Source of the DNA: CAIWHR01 sp035541655
GTDB lineage: Bacteria > Pseudomonadota > Gammaproteobacteria > Burkholderiales > Casimicrobiaceae
DNA: 25,973 nt
Direction of reading: 5' to 3'
NCBI GenBank assembly: GCA_035541655.1
Contig: DATKMY010000172.1
Coordinates: forward strand, 1-25,973
The notes under the pieces are model-generated. The model saw nothing but the letters and a program-made list of their open reading frames with translations, did no database searches and was not told the DNA's origin. Of the stretch, positions 7,906 to 16,251 are shown piece by piece; position 1 is the first letter of the stretch; every line of letters begins with the position of its first letter. The position numbers were made by a program, and so were the translations under genes.

Positions 7906-9336
7906 ATGAGCGAACAATTCGACGTCGTAGTGATCGGCGCCGGGCCTGGCGGCTACGTCGCTGCGATCCGCTGCGCCCAGCTCGGGCTCGAGACCGCCTG
8001 CATCGACGACTGGACGCGCGCCGACGGCAAGCCGGCGCCGGGAGGAACCTGCACGAACGTCGGCTGCATCCCGTCGAAAGCGCTGTTGCAATCCTCGGAG
8101 AACTACGAGCAGGCGGGACACGCCTTCGCCGATCACGGCATCGACGTCAAGGGACTGGCGATCGACGTCGGGAGAATGCTCGCGCGCAAGGAGAAGGTCG
8201 TCGCGCAGAACAACGACGGGATTCTCTACCTCTTCAAGAAGAACAAGGTTGCATTCTTCCACGGCACCGGATCGTTTGCGGGCGGCAGCGATGGCGCTGG
8301 CTGGAACATCCGCATCGACGGCGCAAATCCGGCAGCGATCCGCGCGAAGCAGGTGATCGTTGCCACGGGGTCGAAGCCGCGCGCGTTGCCTGGCGTTGCG
8401 TTCGACAACGTGCGGATTCTGGACAACGACGGCGCCCTCGCAATCGCGGAAGTCCCGGCGCGCCTCGGCGTCGTCGGCGCCGGGGTCATCGGACTGGAGA
8501 TGGGCAGCGTCTGGCGCCGCCTCGGCGCGCAGACGACGGTGCTCGAAGCGCTTCCGGCCTTTCTCGGCACGGCCGACGAAGCGATCGCGAAAGAGGCGAA
8601 GCGCACGTTCGCGAAGCAGGGGCTCGCGATCGAGACCGGTGTCACGATCGGCAGGGTCAGGGCGAGCGCACGGGAAGTCACGGTCGAGTACGCCGACTCG
8701 GCCGGCAAGCAGCAGCAGAAGACGTTCGACCGCCTGATCGTTTCGATCGGCCGGGTTCCGCACACAGCGGGCCTCGACGCCGACGCAGTCGGGCTGAAGC
8801 TCGACGAGCGCGGCTTCGTCGCGGTCGACGGCGACTGCCGGACGAACCTCGAAGGGGTCTGGGCGATCGGCGACGTCGTGCGCGGTCCGATGCTCGCGCA
8901 CAAGGCCGAAGAAGAGGGGGTCGCCGTCGCCGAGCGCATGGCAGGACAACACCCTCACGTCGACTTCAACACGATCCCGTGGGTGATCTACACGTGGCCG
9001 GAGATCGCGTGGGTCGGCCAGACCGAGCAGCAGCTGAGGGCCGCGGGGGTCGCCTATCGCGCAGGGAGCTTTCCGTTTTCCGCGAACGGACGCGCGCGGG
9101 CGCTCGGCGACCCGACGGGATTCGTAAAGATCCTCGCCGACGCCGCGACCGACCGCATCCTCGGAATGCATGCGATCGGGCCTTTCGTCTCGGAGCTCAT
9201 CGCCGAAGGCGTGGTCGCGATGGAATTCGGCGCTGCGAGCGAGGACCTCGCGCGGATCTGCCACGCGCATCCGACGCTTTCCGAGGTGACCAAAGAGGCG
9301 GCGCTGGCGGTCGACAGGCGCACGCTCAACCTCTAG
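7906..9336 (+). CDS. lpd: Dihydrolipoyl dehydrogenase (E3)
   Basis: This flavoenzyme reoxidises the dihydrolipoyl arm of the 2-oxoglutarate dehydrogenase E2 component and makes NADH. It has 476 residues, a normal length. The N-terminal FAD-binding motif is GAGPGGYVAA (residues 11-20). The redox disulfide is in C49-TNVG-C54-IPSK. A second dinucleotide fold starts near GVVGAGVIGLEMGS, GVWAIGDVV is the second FAD contact, and the dimer-interface active site is H455-PTLS-E460. A short insertion precedes the redox cysteines compared with E. coli Lpd (CIDDWTRADGKPAPGG); from memory this is common in betaproteobacterial E3 proteins tied to 2-oxoglutarate dehydrogenase. There is no fused lipoyl domain. 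Its position after sucB suggests it serves that complex, although E3 can be shared with pyruvate dehydrogenase. Confidence 0.97.
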   Translation: MSEQFDVVVIGAGPGGYVAAIRCAQLGLETACIDDWTRADGKPAPGGTCTNVGCIPSKALLQSSENYEQAGHAFADHGIDVKGLAIDVGRMLARKEKVVAQNNDGILYLFKKNKVAFFHGTGSFAGGSDGAGWNIRIDGANPAAIRAKQVIVATGSKPRALPGVAFDNVRILDNDGALAIAEVPARLGVVGAGVIGLEMGSVWRRLGAQTTVLEALPAFLGTADEAIAKEAKRTFAKQGLAIETGVTIGRVRASAREVTVEYADSAGKQQQKTFDRLIVSIGRVPHTAGLDADAVGLKLDERGFVAVDGDCRTNLEGVWAIGDVVRGPMLAHKAEEEGVAVAERMAGQHPHVDFNTIPWVIYTWPEIAWVGQTEQQLRAAGVAYRAGSFPFSANGRARALGDPTGFVKILADAATDRILGMHAIGPFVSELIAEGVVAMEFGAASEDLARICHAHPTLSEVTKEAALAVDRRTLNL

Positions 9337-9437
9337 GGTGCCCGGCGCGCCCCGATGCCGTTCCCGCTTCGGCGCCGGCACGTCATGGCGGTGGCGCGGA
9401 CAGCGTTTTCGTCGATCGCCGCTAAGCTTGCAGCCCG

Positions 9438-10577
9438 ATGAACGACGTTGACGCATCCGCCGACATCGGCCGGCGCGAAGGAGCGCTCGTCGCGTGGATC
9501 GATCCGATTCTCGCGGCGCGCGGCACCACGCTGGACCACGCGCAGGTGGCCGCGCTCGAGCGGCTGCAGCAGCTCGCGACCGAGCTCGAGGCGTTTCGCG
9601 CGGCGCGGCGCTCGACGCTCAAGAAGCTGTTCTCGCCGCCGGAGGTCCCACGCGGCGTCTACATCCACGGCGGCGTCGGCCGCGGCAAGAGCTTCCTGAT
9701 GGACGCGTTCTTCGCGACGGTCGCCATCAAGCGCAAGACGCGCGTTCACTTCCATGCGTTCATGCGCGACGTGCACGAGGAGCTCGCAACCCTCAAGGAC
9801 GAGCCCGATCCGCTCGCGACCGTCGCCGCCCGCGTCGCTCGCAGATGGCGTCTGATCTGCTTCGACGAGTTCCACGTGTCCGACATCGCCGATGCGATGA
9901 TCCTCGGCCGGCTGCTCTCCGCGCTGTTCAGGAACGGCGTCGTGTTCGTGATGACGACGAACTACGCGCCCGACGGGCTGTGGCCCGACGGCCTGCAGCG
10001 CGAGCGCTTCCTCCCGACGATCGCGCTGATCAAGGAGTGGCTCGACGTGATCGAGGTCGATGCCGGCGTCGACTACCGCCTGCGCGCCCTGCAGAACGTC
10101 GAGTCCTATCACGTGCCGCTCGACGCGCAGGCCGATGCGGCGCTCGCTGCGGCGTTCGACGCAATGCGCGCCGGCTCCGACGACGACCCGAAGCTCACGA
10201 TCGAGGGTCGCACCATCGCGGCGCGCCGCCGCGCCGGGAGCGTTGCCTGGTTCGATTTCGCCACGCTCTGCGACGGGCCTCGTTCGCAGCGCGACTATCT
10301 CGTGCTCGCCTGCCGTTTCTCGGTGCTGCTGCTGTCGGGGATCCCCCGGATGAGCGCCGAGATGGCGGACCGCGCGCGGCGCTTCACCTGGCTCGTCGAC
10401 ATACTGTACGATCACCGCGTGAAGCTGCTCGCCACGGCCGCCGCACCCCCGGATGAGCTCTACCCGGAGGGGCCGAACAGCCGGGAGTTCGCGCGCACCG
10501 TGAGCCGGCTCGCCGAGATGCATACCCGCGAATACATGAGCGCGCCGCACGTCGCGGCCGAAGCTCCTGCCCGCTAG
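9438..10577 (+). CDS. zapE: ZapE/AFG1-family P-loop ATPase
   Basis: AFG1/ZapE proteins are AAA-like ATPases. In E. coli ZapE associates with the Z-ring under stress, and the mitochondrial homologue Afg1 is linked to turnover of respiratory-chain proteins. The 379-residue protein has Walker A GGVGRGKS (78-85), Walker B LICFDEFHV with D143 and E144, the sensor-like MTTNYAPDGLWPDGLQRERFLP, and the family end YDHRVKLLATA followed by EFARTVSRLAEM. The ATG at 9438 gives MNDVDASA; no strong ribosome binding site is visible. It follows lpd by 101 bases, a placement I recall as common in betaproteobacteria. That context makes a link to quality control of respiratory complexes plausible, but the role here is inferred. 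Confidence 0.92.
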   Translation: MNDVDASADIGRREGALVAWIDPILAARGTTLDHAQVAALERLQQLATELEAFRAARRSTLKKLFSPPEVPRGVYIHGGVGRGKSFLMDAFFATVAIKRKTRVHFHAFMRDVHEELATLKDEPDPLATVAARVARRWRLICFDEFHVSDIADAMILGRLLSALFRNGVVFVMTTNYAPDGLWPDGLQRERFLPTIALIKEWLDVIEVDAGVDYRLRALQNVESYHVPLDAQADAALAAAFDAMRAGSDDDPKLTIEGRTIAARRRAGSVAWFDFATLCDGPRSQRDYLVLACRFSVLLLSGIPRMSAEMADRARRFTWLVDILYDHRVKLLATAAAPPDELYPEGPNSREFARTVSRLAEMHTREYMSAPHVAAEAPAR

Positions 10578-10631
10578 AGGCGGTCCGCTTGCACGAACCC
10601 CCTGCGTACCGGCACCCAGGACCGCATTCCC

Positions 10632-10637
10632 AAGGAG
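10632..10637 (+). promoter_or_regulatory. Ribosome binding site deciding the GTG start of acuI
   Basis: AAGGAG lies six bases before the GTG at 10644. Its spacing supports this GTG rather than any other start for the acryloyl-CoA reductase gene, and the resulting N-terminus matches the family. Confidence 0.7.
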
Positions 10638-10643
10638 ACTCCC

Positions 10644-11648
10644 GTGCAGAAATTCAAGGCCTACCGGACGTTCCAGGAGAACGACGCCGTGAAAAGCCGG
10701 TTCGTCGAGATGTCGCTCGACGACCTCGATCCCGGCGACGTGGTGGTCCGCACCAAGTACTCGACGATCAACTACAAGGATGCGCTGTCCTACAACGGCG
10801 CGGGAAAGATCATGCGCAAGTACCCGACCAACGCCGGCATCGACATGGCCGGCACGGTCGAGTCATCCACCGACACGCGCTGGAAAAGGGGCGACAAGGT
10901 CGTCGTGCACGCCTATGACGTTGGCGTAGCGCACGACGGCGGCTACAGCGAATACGTGCGCGTGCCCGGCGACTGGGTCGTTCGCCGGCCCGAGAGCATG
11001 ACGGCGTTCGACGCGATGACGCTTGGCACCGCCGGTTTCACGGCGGCGCAGGCGATCATGCTGATGGAGCACAACGGCCTCAGGCCCGACAACGGTCCAG
11101 TCGCGGTCACCGGGGCAACAGGCGGCGTGGGCTCGGTCGCCGTCGAAATCCTCGCGAAGACCGGGTATCAAGTCGTCGCGATCACCGGCAAGCCGGAGGA
11201 AGCCGCGTATCTGCGCGCGCTGGGTGCCAAGGAGGTGCTGCAACGCCAGGCGATCGACCTCGGCAAGATCCGCCCGCTCGACAAGTCCACGTGGGCGGGC
11301 GCGATCGACAACCTGGGCGGCGAGATGCTCGCGTGGCTGCTGTCGACGACAAAGATCGGCGGTACGGTGAGCGCCGTCGGCCTTGCCGCGGGGATGTCGC
11401 TCAACACGACCGTCGCGCCGTTCATCCTGCGCGGCGTGTGCCTGCTCGGCGCCGACAGCGTCAACTGCCCGATGGCGGTGCGCCAGAAGATCTGGAACAA
11501 GCTCGCCGTCGAGTGGCGCCCCGACCGCGTCCACGACCAGGTTCGCACCATCGACTTCGAAGACCTTCCGACGCACTTCGATCCGTACTTGAAGGGCATG
11601 GTCCGGGGAAGGACGGTGGTGCGCATCGCGCCGGATTCGCATCCCTGA
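10644..11648 (+). CDS. acuI: Acryloyl-CoA reductase, AcuI/YhdH-type medium-chain dehydrogenase
   Basis: Members of this family reduce acryloyl-CoA to propionyl-CoA with NADPH in the cytoplasm, which detoxifies acrylate-derived CoA esters and feeds the propionate pathways. The 334 residues can be aligned with E. coli YhdH from memory: YSTINYKDALSY, a glycine-rich GIDMAGTV, a VKGDW-like segment (VPGDWVV), GTAGFTAAQAIM, and the nucleotide-binding loop VTGATGGVGSVAVEIL (about 155-170). The zinc-binding cysteines of classical alcohol dehydrogenases are not seen, as expected for the quinone-oxidoreductase-like branch. Translation starts at a GTG with a good ribosome binding site. The next gene is propionate-CoA ligase after 245 bases. 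Sequence alone cannot rule out another enoyl-CoA or quinone substrate. Confidence 0.85.
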   Translation: MQKFKAYRTFQENDAVKSRFVEMSLDDLDPGDVVVRTKYSTINYKDALSYNGAGKIMRKYPTNAGIDMAGTVESSTDTRWKRGDKVVVHAYDVGVAHDGGYSEYVRVPGDWVVRRPESMTAFDAMTLGTAGFTAAQAIMLMEHNGLRPDNGPVAVTGATGGVGSVAVEILAKTGYQVVAITGKPEEAAYLRALGAKEVLQRQAIDLGKIRPLDKSTWAGAIDNLGGEMLAWLLSTTKIGGTVSAVGLAAGMSLNTTVAPFILRGVCLLGADSVNCPMAVRQKIWNKLAVEWRPDRVHDQVRTIDFEDLPTHFDPYLKGMVRGRTVVRIAPDSHP

Positions 11649-11893
11649 CTGTCGCCGCGATCCTGCCGGCGCTCCTCGCGAGAGACCGGTTCGCGACTCC
11701 CGCTCGCCCGCGCGCTTTGAGGCGGGGAGCCCGCTGTGCCTGAGGCCGCGGCGATCGGCTCCCGCGGCGCGCCGGCGGGTTGCAGCGGACTTGATCGAGG
11801 GCAAGACGGCGGCCCCGGGAGGGCCGTAGTCTTGCGATCGGGTCGCTGACCGCGCCGCGGCGCTGCGGCACTTGTCTCGAGGAGGATGAACCG

Positions 11894-13792
11894 ATGAGTG
11901 CGTACAAGGACTTCCATCGCCGGTCTCTCGCCGAGCCCGACGCGTTCTGGCGTGCCGAGGCCGAGCTCGTCGATTGGCAGACGCCATTCACGTCGGTGCT
12001 CGACTATACGAAGCCGCCGTTCGCCAAATGGTTCGTCGGCGGCCGCACGAACCTCTGTCACAACGCCGTCGATCGCCACCTCGCGACGCGGGGGGAGCAG
12101 AAGGCGCTCGTCTACATCTCGACCGAGACCGGTGAGAGCAAGAGCTACACCTATCGCGAACTCGCTGCGGAGGTGAATCGCTTTGCCGCGATGTTCATCG
12201 AGCTCGGCGTGGCGCGCGGCGACCGCGTGCTGATCTACATGCCGATGATCGCCGAGGCGGCGTTCGCGATGCTCGCCTGCGCCAGGATCGGCGCCGTGCA
12301 CTCCGTGGTGTTCGGCGGCTTCGCCGCGGCGAGCCTCGCGACGAGGATCGACGACGCGAAGCCTCGGCTGATGGTGACCTCCGACGCCGGGATGCGCGCC
12401 GGGAAGGCCGTTCCCTACAAGCACCTGGTCGACGAGGCGATTCGCCTCGCGGTCAATCCGCCGCAGCACGTGCTGATCGTCGACCGCGGTCTCGACAAGG
12501 CGATGCGGCTCGTCGCGGGCCGCGACGTCGACTACGCGACGCTGCGCGCGCACCACATGAGCGCGCAGGTACCCTGCGCCTGGCTCGAATCGTCGACGCC
12601 CTCGTACATCCTCTACACGTCGGGCACGACAGGCAAGCCGAAAGGCGTCCAGCGGGACACGGGCGGGTACGCCGTCGCGCTCGCTTCGTCGATGCGTCGG
12701 ATCTTCTGTGTCGCTCCGGGCGAAGCGATGTTCACGACCAGCGACATCGGCTGGGTGGTCGGGCACTCGTACATCGTCTACGCGCCGCTGATTAACGGCT
12801 CGACGACGATCTTCTACGAGGGCCTGCCCATCCGCCCCGACCCGGCGATCTGGTGGAAGATCGTCGAGGAGAATCGCGTCCGAACGATGTTCAGCTCGCC
12901 GACTGCGATCCGTGTCCTGAAAAAGCAGGATCCCGCGTACATGAAGCAGCACGACGTCTCGTCGCTGCGGTACCTCTTCCTCGCGGGCGAACCGCTCGAC
13001 GAGCCCACTGCGCGCTGGGCGTCGGATTCGCTCGGTGTGGCCATCGTCGACAACTACTGGCAAACCGAGACCGGCTGGCCGATTCTCTCGGCGCAGCCCG
13101 GTGTCGAGGAAACGCCGCGCAAGTTCGGGAGCCCGTCGTTCCCGGTGTACGGCTACGACGTGAAGCTGCTGCATGAAGCGACCGGCGAGGAATCCGGGAC
13201 CGACGAGAAAGGGGTGCTCGCGATCGTTCCGCCATTGCCGCCCGGATGCATGAGCACCGTATGGGGCGACGACGAGCGCTTCGTGAAGACGTATTTCTCG
13301 ACCATTCCGGGCAAGCTCGCGTACTCGACGTTCGACTGGGCTACACGCGACGCCGACGGCTACTACTTCGTGCTCGGCCGGACCGACGACGTGATCAACG
13401 TCGCCGGGCATCGGCTGGGAACGCGCGAGATCGAAGAAGCAGTGCAGGCGCACGCGGGCATCGCCGAGGTGGCCGTCGTCGGCGTCGCGGATCCGCTCAA
13501 AGGGCAGATTCCCGTGGCGTTCGCCGTCGTCAAGAACCCGGCGTCCGTAGCGACACCCGAGGCGGCGGCACGAATGCGCAAGGAGGTCGCGGAGACGGTG
13601 GACCGCGAGCTCGGCGCGATCGCGCGACCGGGCGCCGTGCATTTCGTCACGGTGCTCCCGAAGACCCGTTCGGGGAAGCTCCTGCGGCGGGCAATCCAGG
13701 CTCTCGCCGAGGGGCGTGAGCCGGGGGACCTGACGACGATCGAGGATCCTGCTGCGCTCGAGCAGATCCGGCAGGCGCTCTCGGCCACGTAG
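11894..13792 (+). CDS. prpE: Propionate--CoA ligase (propionyl-CoA synthetase)
   Basis: PrpE activates propionate to propionyl-CoA through an acyl-adenylate. It belongs to the acetyl-CoA synthetase group of adenylate-forming enzymes. The 632 residues equal the family length (E. coli PrpE 628). The start MSAYKDFHRRSLAEPDAFW, the phosphate loop YTSGTTGKPKGV (from residue 241), DIGWVVGHSYIVYAPL, NYWQTETGWPI, and the C-terminal catalytic lysine K595 in TRSGKLLRR are all present. Overall identity looks closer to PrpE than to Acs. The ATG has GAGGAGG at 11879-11885, eight bases upstream. No prpB, prpC or prpD is nearby, so the fate of propionyl-CoA (methylcitrate cycle or methylmalonyl-CoA route) is not shown in this window. 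Confidence 0.93.
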   Translation: MSAYKDFHRRSLAEPDAFWRAEAELVDWQTPFTSVLDYTKPPFAKWFVGGRTNLCHNAVDRHLATRGEQKALVYISTETGESKSYTYRELAAEVNRFAAMFIELGVARGDRVLIYMPMIAEAAFAMLACARIGAVHSVVFGGFAAASLATRIDDAKPRLMVTSDAGMRAGKAVPYKHLVDEAIRLAVNPPQHVLIVDRGLDKAMRLVAGRDVDYATLRAHHMSAQVPCAWLESSTPSYILYTSGTTGKPKGVQRDTGGYAVALASSMRRIFCVAPGEAMFTTSDIGWVVGHSYIVYAPLINGSTTIFYEGLPIRPDPAIWWKIVEENRVRTMFSSPTAIRVLKKQDPAYMKQHDVSSLRYLFLAGEPLDEPTARWASDSLGVAIVDNYWQTETGWPILSAQPGVEETPRKFGSPSFPVYGYDVKLLHEATGEESGTDEKGVLAIVPPLPPGCMSTVWGDDERFVKTYFSTIPGKLAYSTFDWATRDADGYYFVLGRTDDVINVAGHRLGTREIEEAVQAHAGIAEVAVVGVADPLKGQIPVAFAVVKNPASVATPEAAARMRKEVAETVDRELGAIARPGAVHFVTVLPKTRSGKLLRRAIQALAEGREPGDLTTIEDPAALEQIRQALSAT

Positions 13793-13838
13793 GCCGCCGC
13801 TTGGGCGCCGGCGGGGGCCCCAGGTGAAGCGAATCGGC

Positions 13839-13844
13839 GATAAT
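13839..13844 (+). promoter_or_regulatory. Possible -10 element upstream of the asparaginase gene
   Basis: GATAAT differs from the consensus TATAAT at one position and lies 28 bases before the ATG at 13872. No clear -35 hexamer is visible 16-18 bases upstream. If it is used, transcription would begin after the GTG at 13824, which would rule out that codon as the start. Confidence 0.35.
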
Positions 13845-13871
13845 TGTGCGCTTCGCCCCGTGCGAGATCGC

Positions 13872-14975
13872 ATGCCCGAACGCTCGATCGCAAGCGCCTC
13901 CTCCGAACCGGCCGCAGTCCGCGGCGCCCACGCCGCGCTCGCCGAGGTGACCCGCGGCGCCGCCGTCGAGAGCGTCCATTACGGATCGATCGCCGTCGTC
14001 GATCGTGACGGTCGATTGCTGGCCGCCGCCGGCGACCCGGCGTTCCTCACGATGACGCGCAGCGCACTGAAGCCGTTCCAGGCGATGCCGTTCGTGGCTG
14101 CGGGAGGGCCGGAGCGCTTCGGCTACTCGAAGGCGCAGATTGCTTTGCTCTGCGCGAGTCATTCGGGCGAACCCCGCCACGTCGATGCAGCGGCCGACAT
14201 GCTCGCCCGCGCCGGCAATTCGCCCGCGGATCTGCAGTGCGGATCCCATGCGCCGTTCTTCTACGAGGTACGGGGCGAGGTCCCGCCGCAGCCGCCGTAT
14301 TCGCCGCTGGCCCACAACTGCTCGGGCAAGCACAGCGGCATGCTCGCGTACTGCGTCCACTGCGGCCTTCCGCGCGACAGCTATCTCGCCGTCGACCATC
14401 CGCTGCAGCGAGCCATCCGGCGCGCCGTATCGCGCTTCACCGCTACGTCGGAAGCGGATCTCGTCGGCGGCATCGACGGTTGCTCGGCGCCGAACTACGG
14501 GGTTCCGCTCTTCCGGCTCGCACAGGCGTTCGCGCGCCTCGCGACGGGCGCCACCGACGCCGAATTCGGCGAGGCTCCGAAGGTCCTCGCTGATGCGATG
14601 GCTACACACCCGGAGATGGTGTCGGGCGAGCATCGGTCCGACCTCGAGCTCACCCAGGCGGGCCGCGGCGATTGGATCGCCAAGATAGGCGCCGAAGGGG
14701 TCCAGGGGATCGGGCTGCGGGGTGCGGGCGTGGGGATCGCGATCAAGGTCATCGATGGAAATCGGCGCGTGCTGCCGCCGATCATCGCCGCGGCGCTCGA
14801 CCAACTCGGCCTCCTCGACGCGCCCCGGCGAGAGGCGCTCCGGCACTGGCGCGAGCCGCCTCAGCGCAATTACCGCGGTATTCTTACGGGGCACTTGAGG
14901 GCAACGGTTGTCCTGGACAAAATCGAGGCTGCGTCAACCGGCACAGAGTTGATCTCCGGGGCGCGCCCAAGCTGA
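13872..14975 (+). CDS. L-asparaginase, Rhizobium etli type (asparaginase II family, PF06089-like)
   Basis: This family hydrolyses L-asparagine to aspartate and ammonia and is unrelated to the E. coli AnsA/AnsB fold. From the ATG at 13872 the protein has 367 residues. It shows the serine-lysine pair in TRSALKPFQ (S64, K67), HNCSGKHSGMLAYC with C150 and K153, and GIDGCSAPN with C204. The spacing between C150 and C204 equals that of the two metal-binding cysteines I recall for the R. etli enzyme. No signal peptide is evident, so it is probably cytoplasmic. A GTG at 13824 would add 16 residues; I prefer 13872 because a -10-like GATAAT lies between the two and the added residues look untypical. 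It is unrelated in function to its neighbours. Its product aspartate could enter the TCA pool as oxaloacetate. Confidence 0.85.
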   Translation: MPERSIASASSEPAAVRGAHAALAEVTRGAAVESVHYGSIAVVDRDGRLLAAAGDPAFLTMTRSALKPFQAMPFVAAGGPERFGYSKAQIALLCASHSGEPRHVDAAADMLARAGNSPADLQCGSHAPFFYEVRGEVPPQPPYSPLAHNCSGKHSGMLAYCVHCGLPRDSYLAVDHPLQRAIRRAVSRFTATSEADLVGGIDGCSAPNYGVPLFRLAQAFARLATGATDAEFGEAPKVLADAMATHPEMVSGEHRSDLELTQAGRGDWIAKIGAEGVQGIGLRGAGVGIAIKVIDGNRRVLPPIIAAALDQLGLLDAPRREALRHWREPPQRNYRGILTGHLRATVVLDKIEAASTGTELISGARPS

Positions 14976-15000
14976 ACTTCTGAGGGGGAATGCGGTCTTT
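14973..15000 (+). promoter_or_regulatory. Candidate sigma-E-type promoter of the rpoE operon
   Basis: TGAACTT at 14973-14979 resembles the sigma-E -35 consensus GGAACTT with one change, and GTCTTT at 14995-15000 resembles its -10 region after a 15-base spacer. The -35 element overlaps the asparaginase stop codon. A perfect GGAACTT also occurs at 15018-15024, but no good -10 sits at the right distance from it (GTCTC begins after only 11 bases). Transcription from the first site would give a leader of about 125 bases. Autoregulation is the rule for rpoE operons, so the position is meaningful. Confidence 0.45.
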
Positions 15001-15084
15001 TTGTGCACGTGTGCGCCGGAACTTGTACCGGCAGCGTCTCCGGTGAGCAGTCGGGGCGTTTCCGGTTCGAGGCCGGCAGCCGCA

Positions 15085-15100
15085 CCCGCCGTTCGGCGGG
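15085..15100 (+). other. Short perfect hairpin in the rpoE leader
   Basis: CCCGCC at 15085-15090 pairs with GGCGGG at 15095-15100 around a GTTC loop, 31 bases before the rpoE ATG. No T-run follows. It may affect translation or stability of the leader, or be chance in GC-rich DNA. Confidence 0.35.
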
Positions 15101-15131
15101 GATAACAACGACTGACTGACTCAGGGACTGG

Positions 15132-15731
15132 ATGGGTGATCGCGAGGTCGATCAGCAGTTGGTCGAGCGCGCGCAGCGTGGCGACAAGCGTGCCTTCGAA
15201 CTGCTGGTCCTGAAATACCAGCGCAAGCTGGGGAGGCTGTTGTCCCGCTTCGTGCGGGACCCGGCGGAGGTCGAGGACGTGACGCAGGAAGCCTTCATCA
15301 AGGCGTATCGCGCGCTCCCCGGCTTTCGGGGGGAGAGTGCCTTTTACACGTGGCTGTACAGGATAGGGATCAATACCGCGAAGAACTACCTCGTTGCTCT
15401 GGGCCGCCGCGCGCCGACGACGACCGGGTTCGACAACGAGGAGGCGGAAGGCTTCGAGGACGCCGATCAGCTCCGCGACGCCAACACGCCGGAGAGCGAG
15501 ATGGAAGGCAGGGAGATCGCCGCGACGGTGAACCGCGCGATGGATGCGCTGCCGAAGGATTTGCGGACTGCGATCACGCTGAGGGAGATCGAAGGCTTGA
15601 GCTACGAGGAGATTGCGAGTGTGATGAATTGTCCGGTGGGGACGGTGCGCTCCCGGATCTTCCGGGCGCGCGATGCGATCGCAGCGGAGCTGCGTCCGCT
15701 CCTGGGGACGGATAAAGATCGGAGATGGTGA
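15132..15731 (+). CDS. rpoE: RNA polymerase sigma factor RpoE (AlgU-like ECF sigma factor)
   Basis: This ECF sigma factor directs transcription of envelope-stress genes. It has 199 residues; E. coli RpoE has 191. Region 2 spans about residues 22-87 and contains the typical RFVRDPAEVEDVTQEAFIKAYR and the -10-recognising FYTWLYRIGINTAKN. Region 4 spans about 134-187 with the helix-turn-helix LPKDLRTAITLREIEGLSYE and GTVRSRIFRARDAI. The linker between the regions (about 88-133) is acidic and is longer than average. The ribosome binding site before the ATG is weak. The stop codon overlaps the start of the anti-sigma gene, as usual for this operon. Partners encoded downstream are RseA, RseB and a MucD-type protease, which together identify it as the sigma-E/AlgU type rather than an iron-uptake ECF factor. 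Confidence 0.96.
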   Translation: MGDREVDQQLVERAQRGDKRAFELLVLKYQRKLGRLLSRFVRDPAEVEDVTQEAFIKAYRALPGFRGESAFYTWLYRIGINTAKNYLVALGRRAPTTTGFDNEEAEGFEDADQLRDANTPESEMEGREIAATVNRAMDALPKDLRTAITLREIEGLSYEEIASVMNCPVGTVRSRIFRARDAIAAELRPLLGTDKDRRW

Positions 15732-16225
15732 TGGGCGAGCAAATTTCACGCTTGATGGACGGCGATCTCGACGACGCCGCAGCGGAAGCCGCGCTGCGCG
15801 AGTTGAAGCGCCCCGAGAGCATCGAATCCTGGGTGTGCTACCACGTGATCGGCGACGCGCTTCGCCGCACTATCGATCCGATGCCCGGGTTCGCCGCCCG
15901 CTTCGCGGCCCGTCTCGCCGCCGAGCCGACGGTGCTGGCGCCGCTCTCGCGGCAGAGCAACCGCCTGCCGTTCGCCTGGGCGGTCGCCGCAACGGTCGCG
16001 GCGGCGACGGTCGTGGGCTGGGTCGCGGTGAGCACGCTCGATCCGCAGCCTACGGCGCTCGCGCGCGCCCGCGAAGCGGCCACCGTACGCAGCGACCAGG
16101 GCGGTCCGCAGCTCGTTTCGCAGGACTACGTGCTCGCTCACCAGGAGTATTCGCCGACTACGCAGATTCAAGGGCTCGGCCAGTACTTGCGCTCGGTGTC
16201 GGCGAGCGCTCCCGAGCGGCCGTGA
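15731..16225 (+). CDS. rseA: Anti-sigma-E factor RseA (MucA-like), inner-membrane protein
   Basis: RseA holds RpoE inactive at the inner membrane until envelope damage triggers its proteolysis. The 164-residue protein has a cytoplasmic N-terminal domain (about 1-70) opening with MGEQISRLMDGDLD and containing WVCYHVIGDALR, both typical of RseA/MucA proteins. One transmembrane helix lies at about 80-102 (FAWAVAATVAAATVVGWVAV), and a short periplasmic tail follows. It is shorter than E. coli RseA (216). I chose the ATG at 15731, which overlaps the rpoE stop by one base and has GGAG six bases upstream. An ATG at 15725 would add two residues. Overlap with rpoE suggests coupled synthesis of the sigma factor and its inhibitor. 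Confidence 0.92.
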   Translation: MGEQISRLMDGDLDDAAAEAALRELKRPESIESWVCYHVIGDALRRTIDPMPGFAARFAARLAAEPTVLAPLSRQSNRLPFAWAVAATVAAATVVGWVAVSTLDPQPTALARAREAATVRSDQGGPQLVSQDYVLAHQEYSPTTQIQGLGQYLRSVSASAPERP

Positions 16226-16251
16226 TCGGGCGCACCAGCCGGCGATAACGG

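Noticed and set aside
10580..10625. GCGGTCC/GGACCGC inverted repeat after zapE as a possible terminator
   Set aside because: The loop is 32 bases and no T-run follows. In DNA this GC-rich, a 7-base match at that distance is not strong evidence.
11886..11897. Three-codon frame (ATG AAC CGA TGA) overlapping the prpE start
   Set aside because: Its ATG directly abuts the ribosome binding site with no spacing, so initiation there is unlikely; it is probably a chance overlap.
11168..13873. Open frame of 901 codons on the - strand opposite acuI and prpE
   Set aside because: It has the same GC-driven antisense character, an Arg/Asp/His-rich composition and no recognisable motif, while the + strand genes have complete catalytic signatures.
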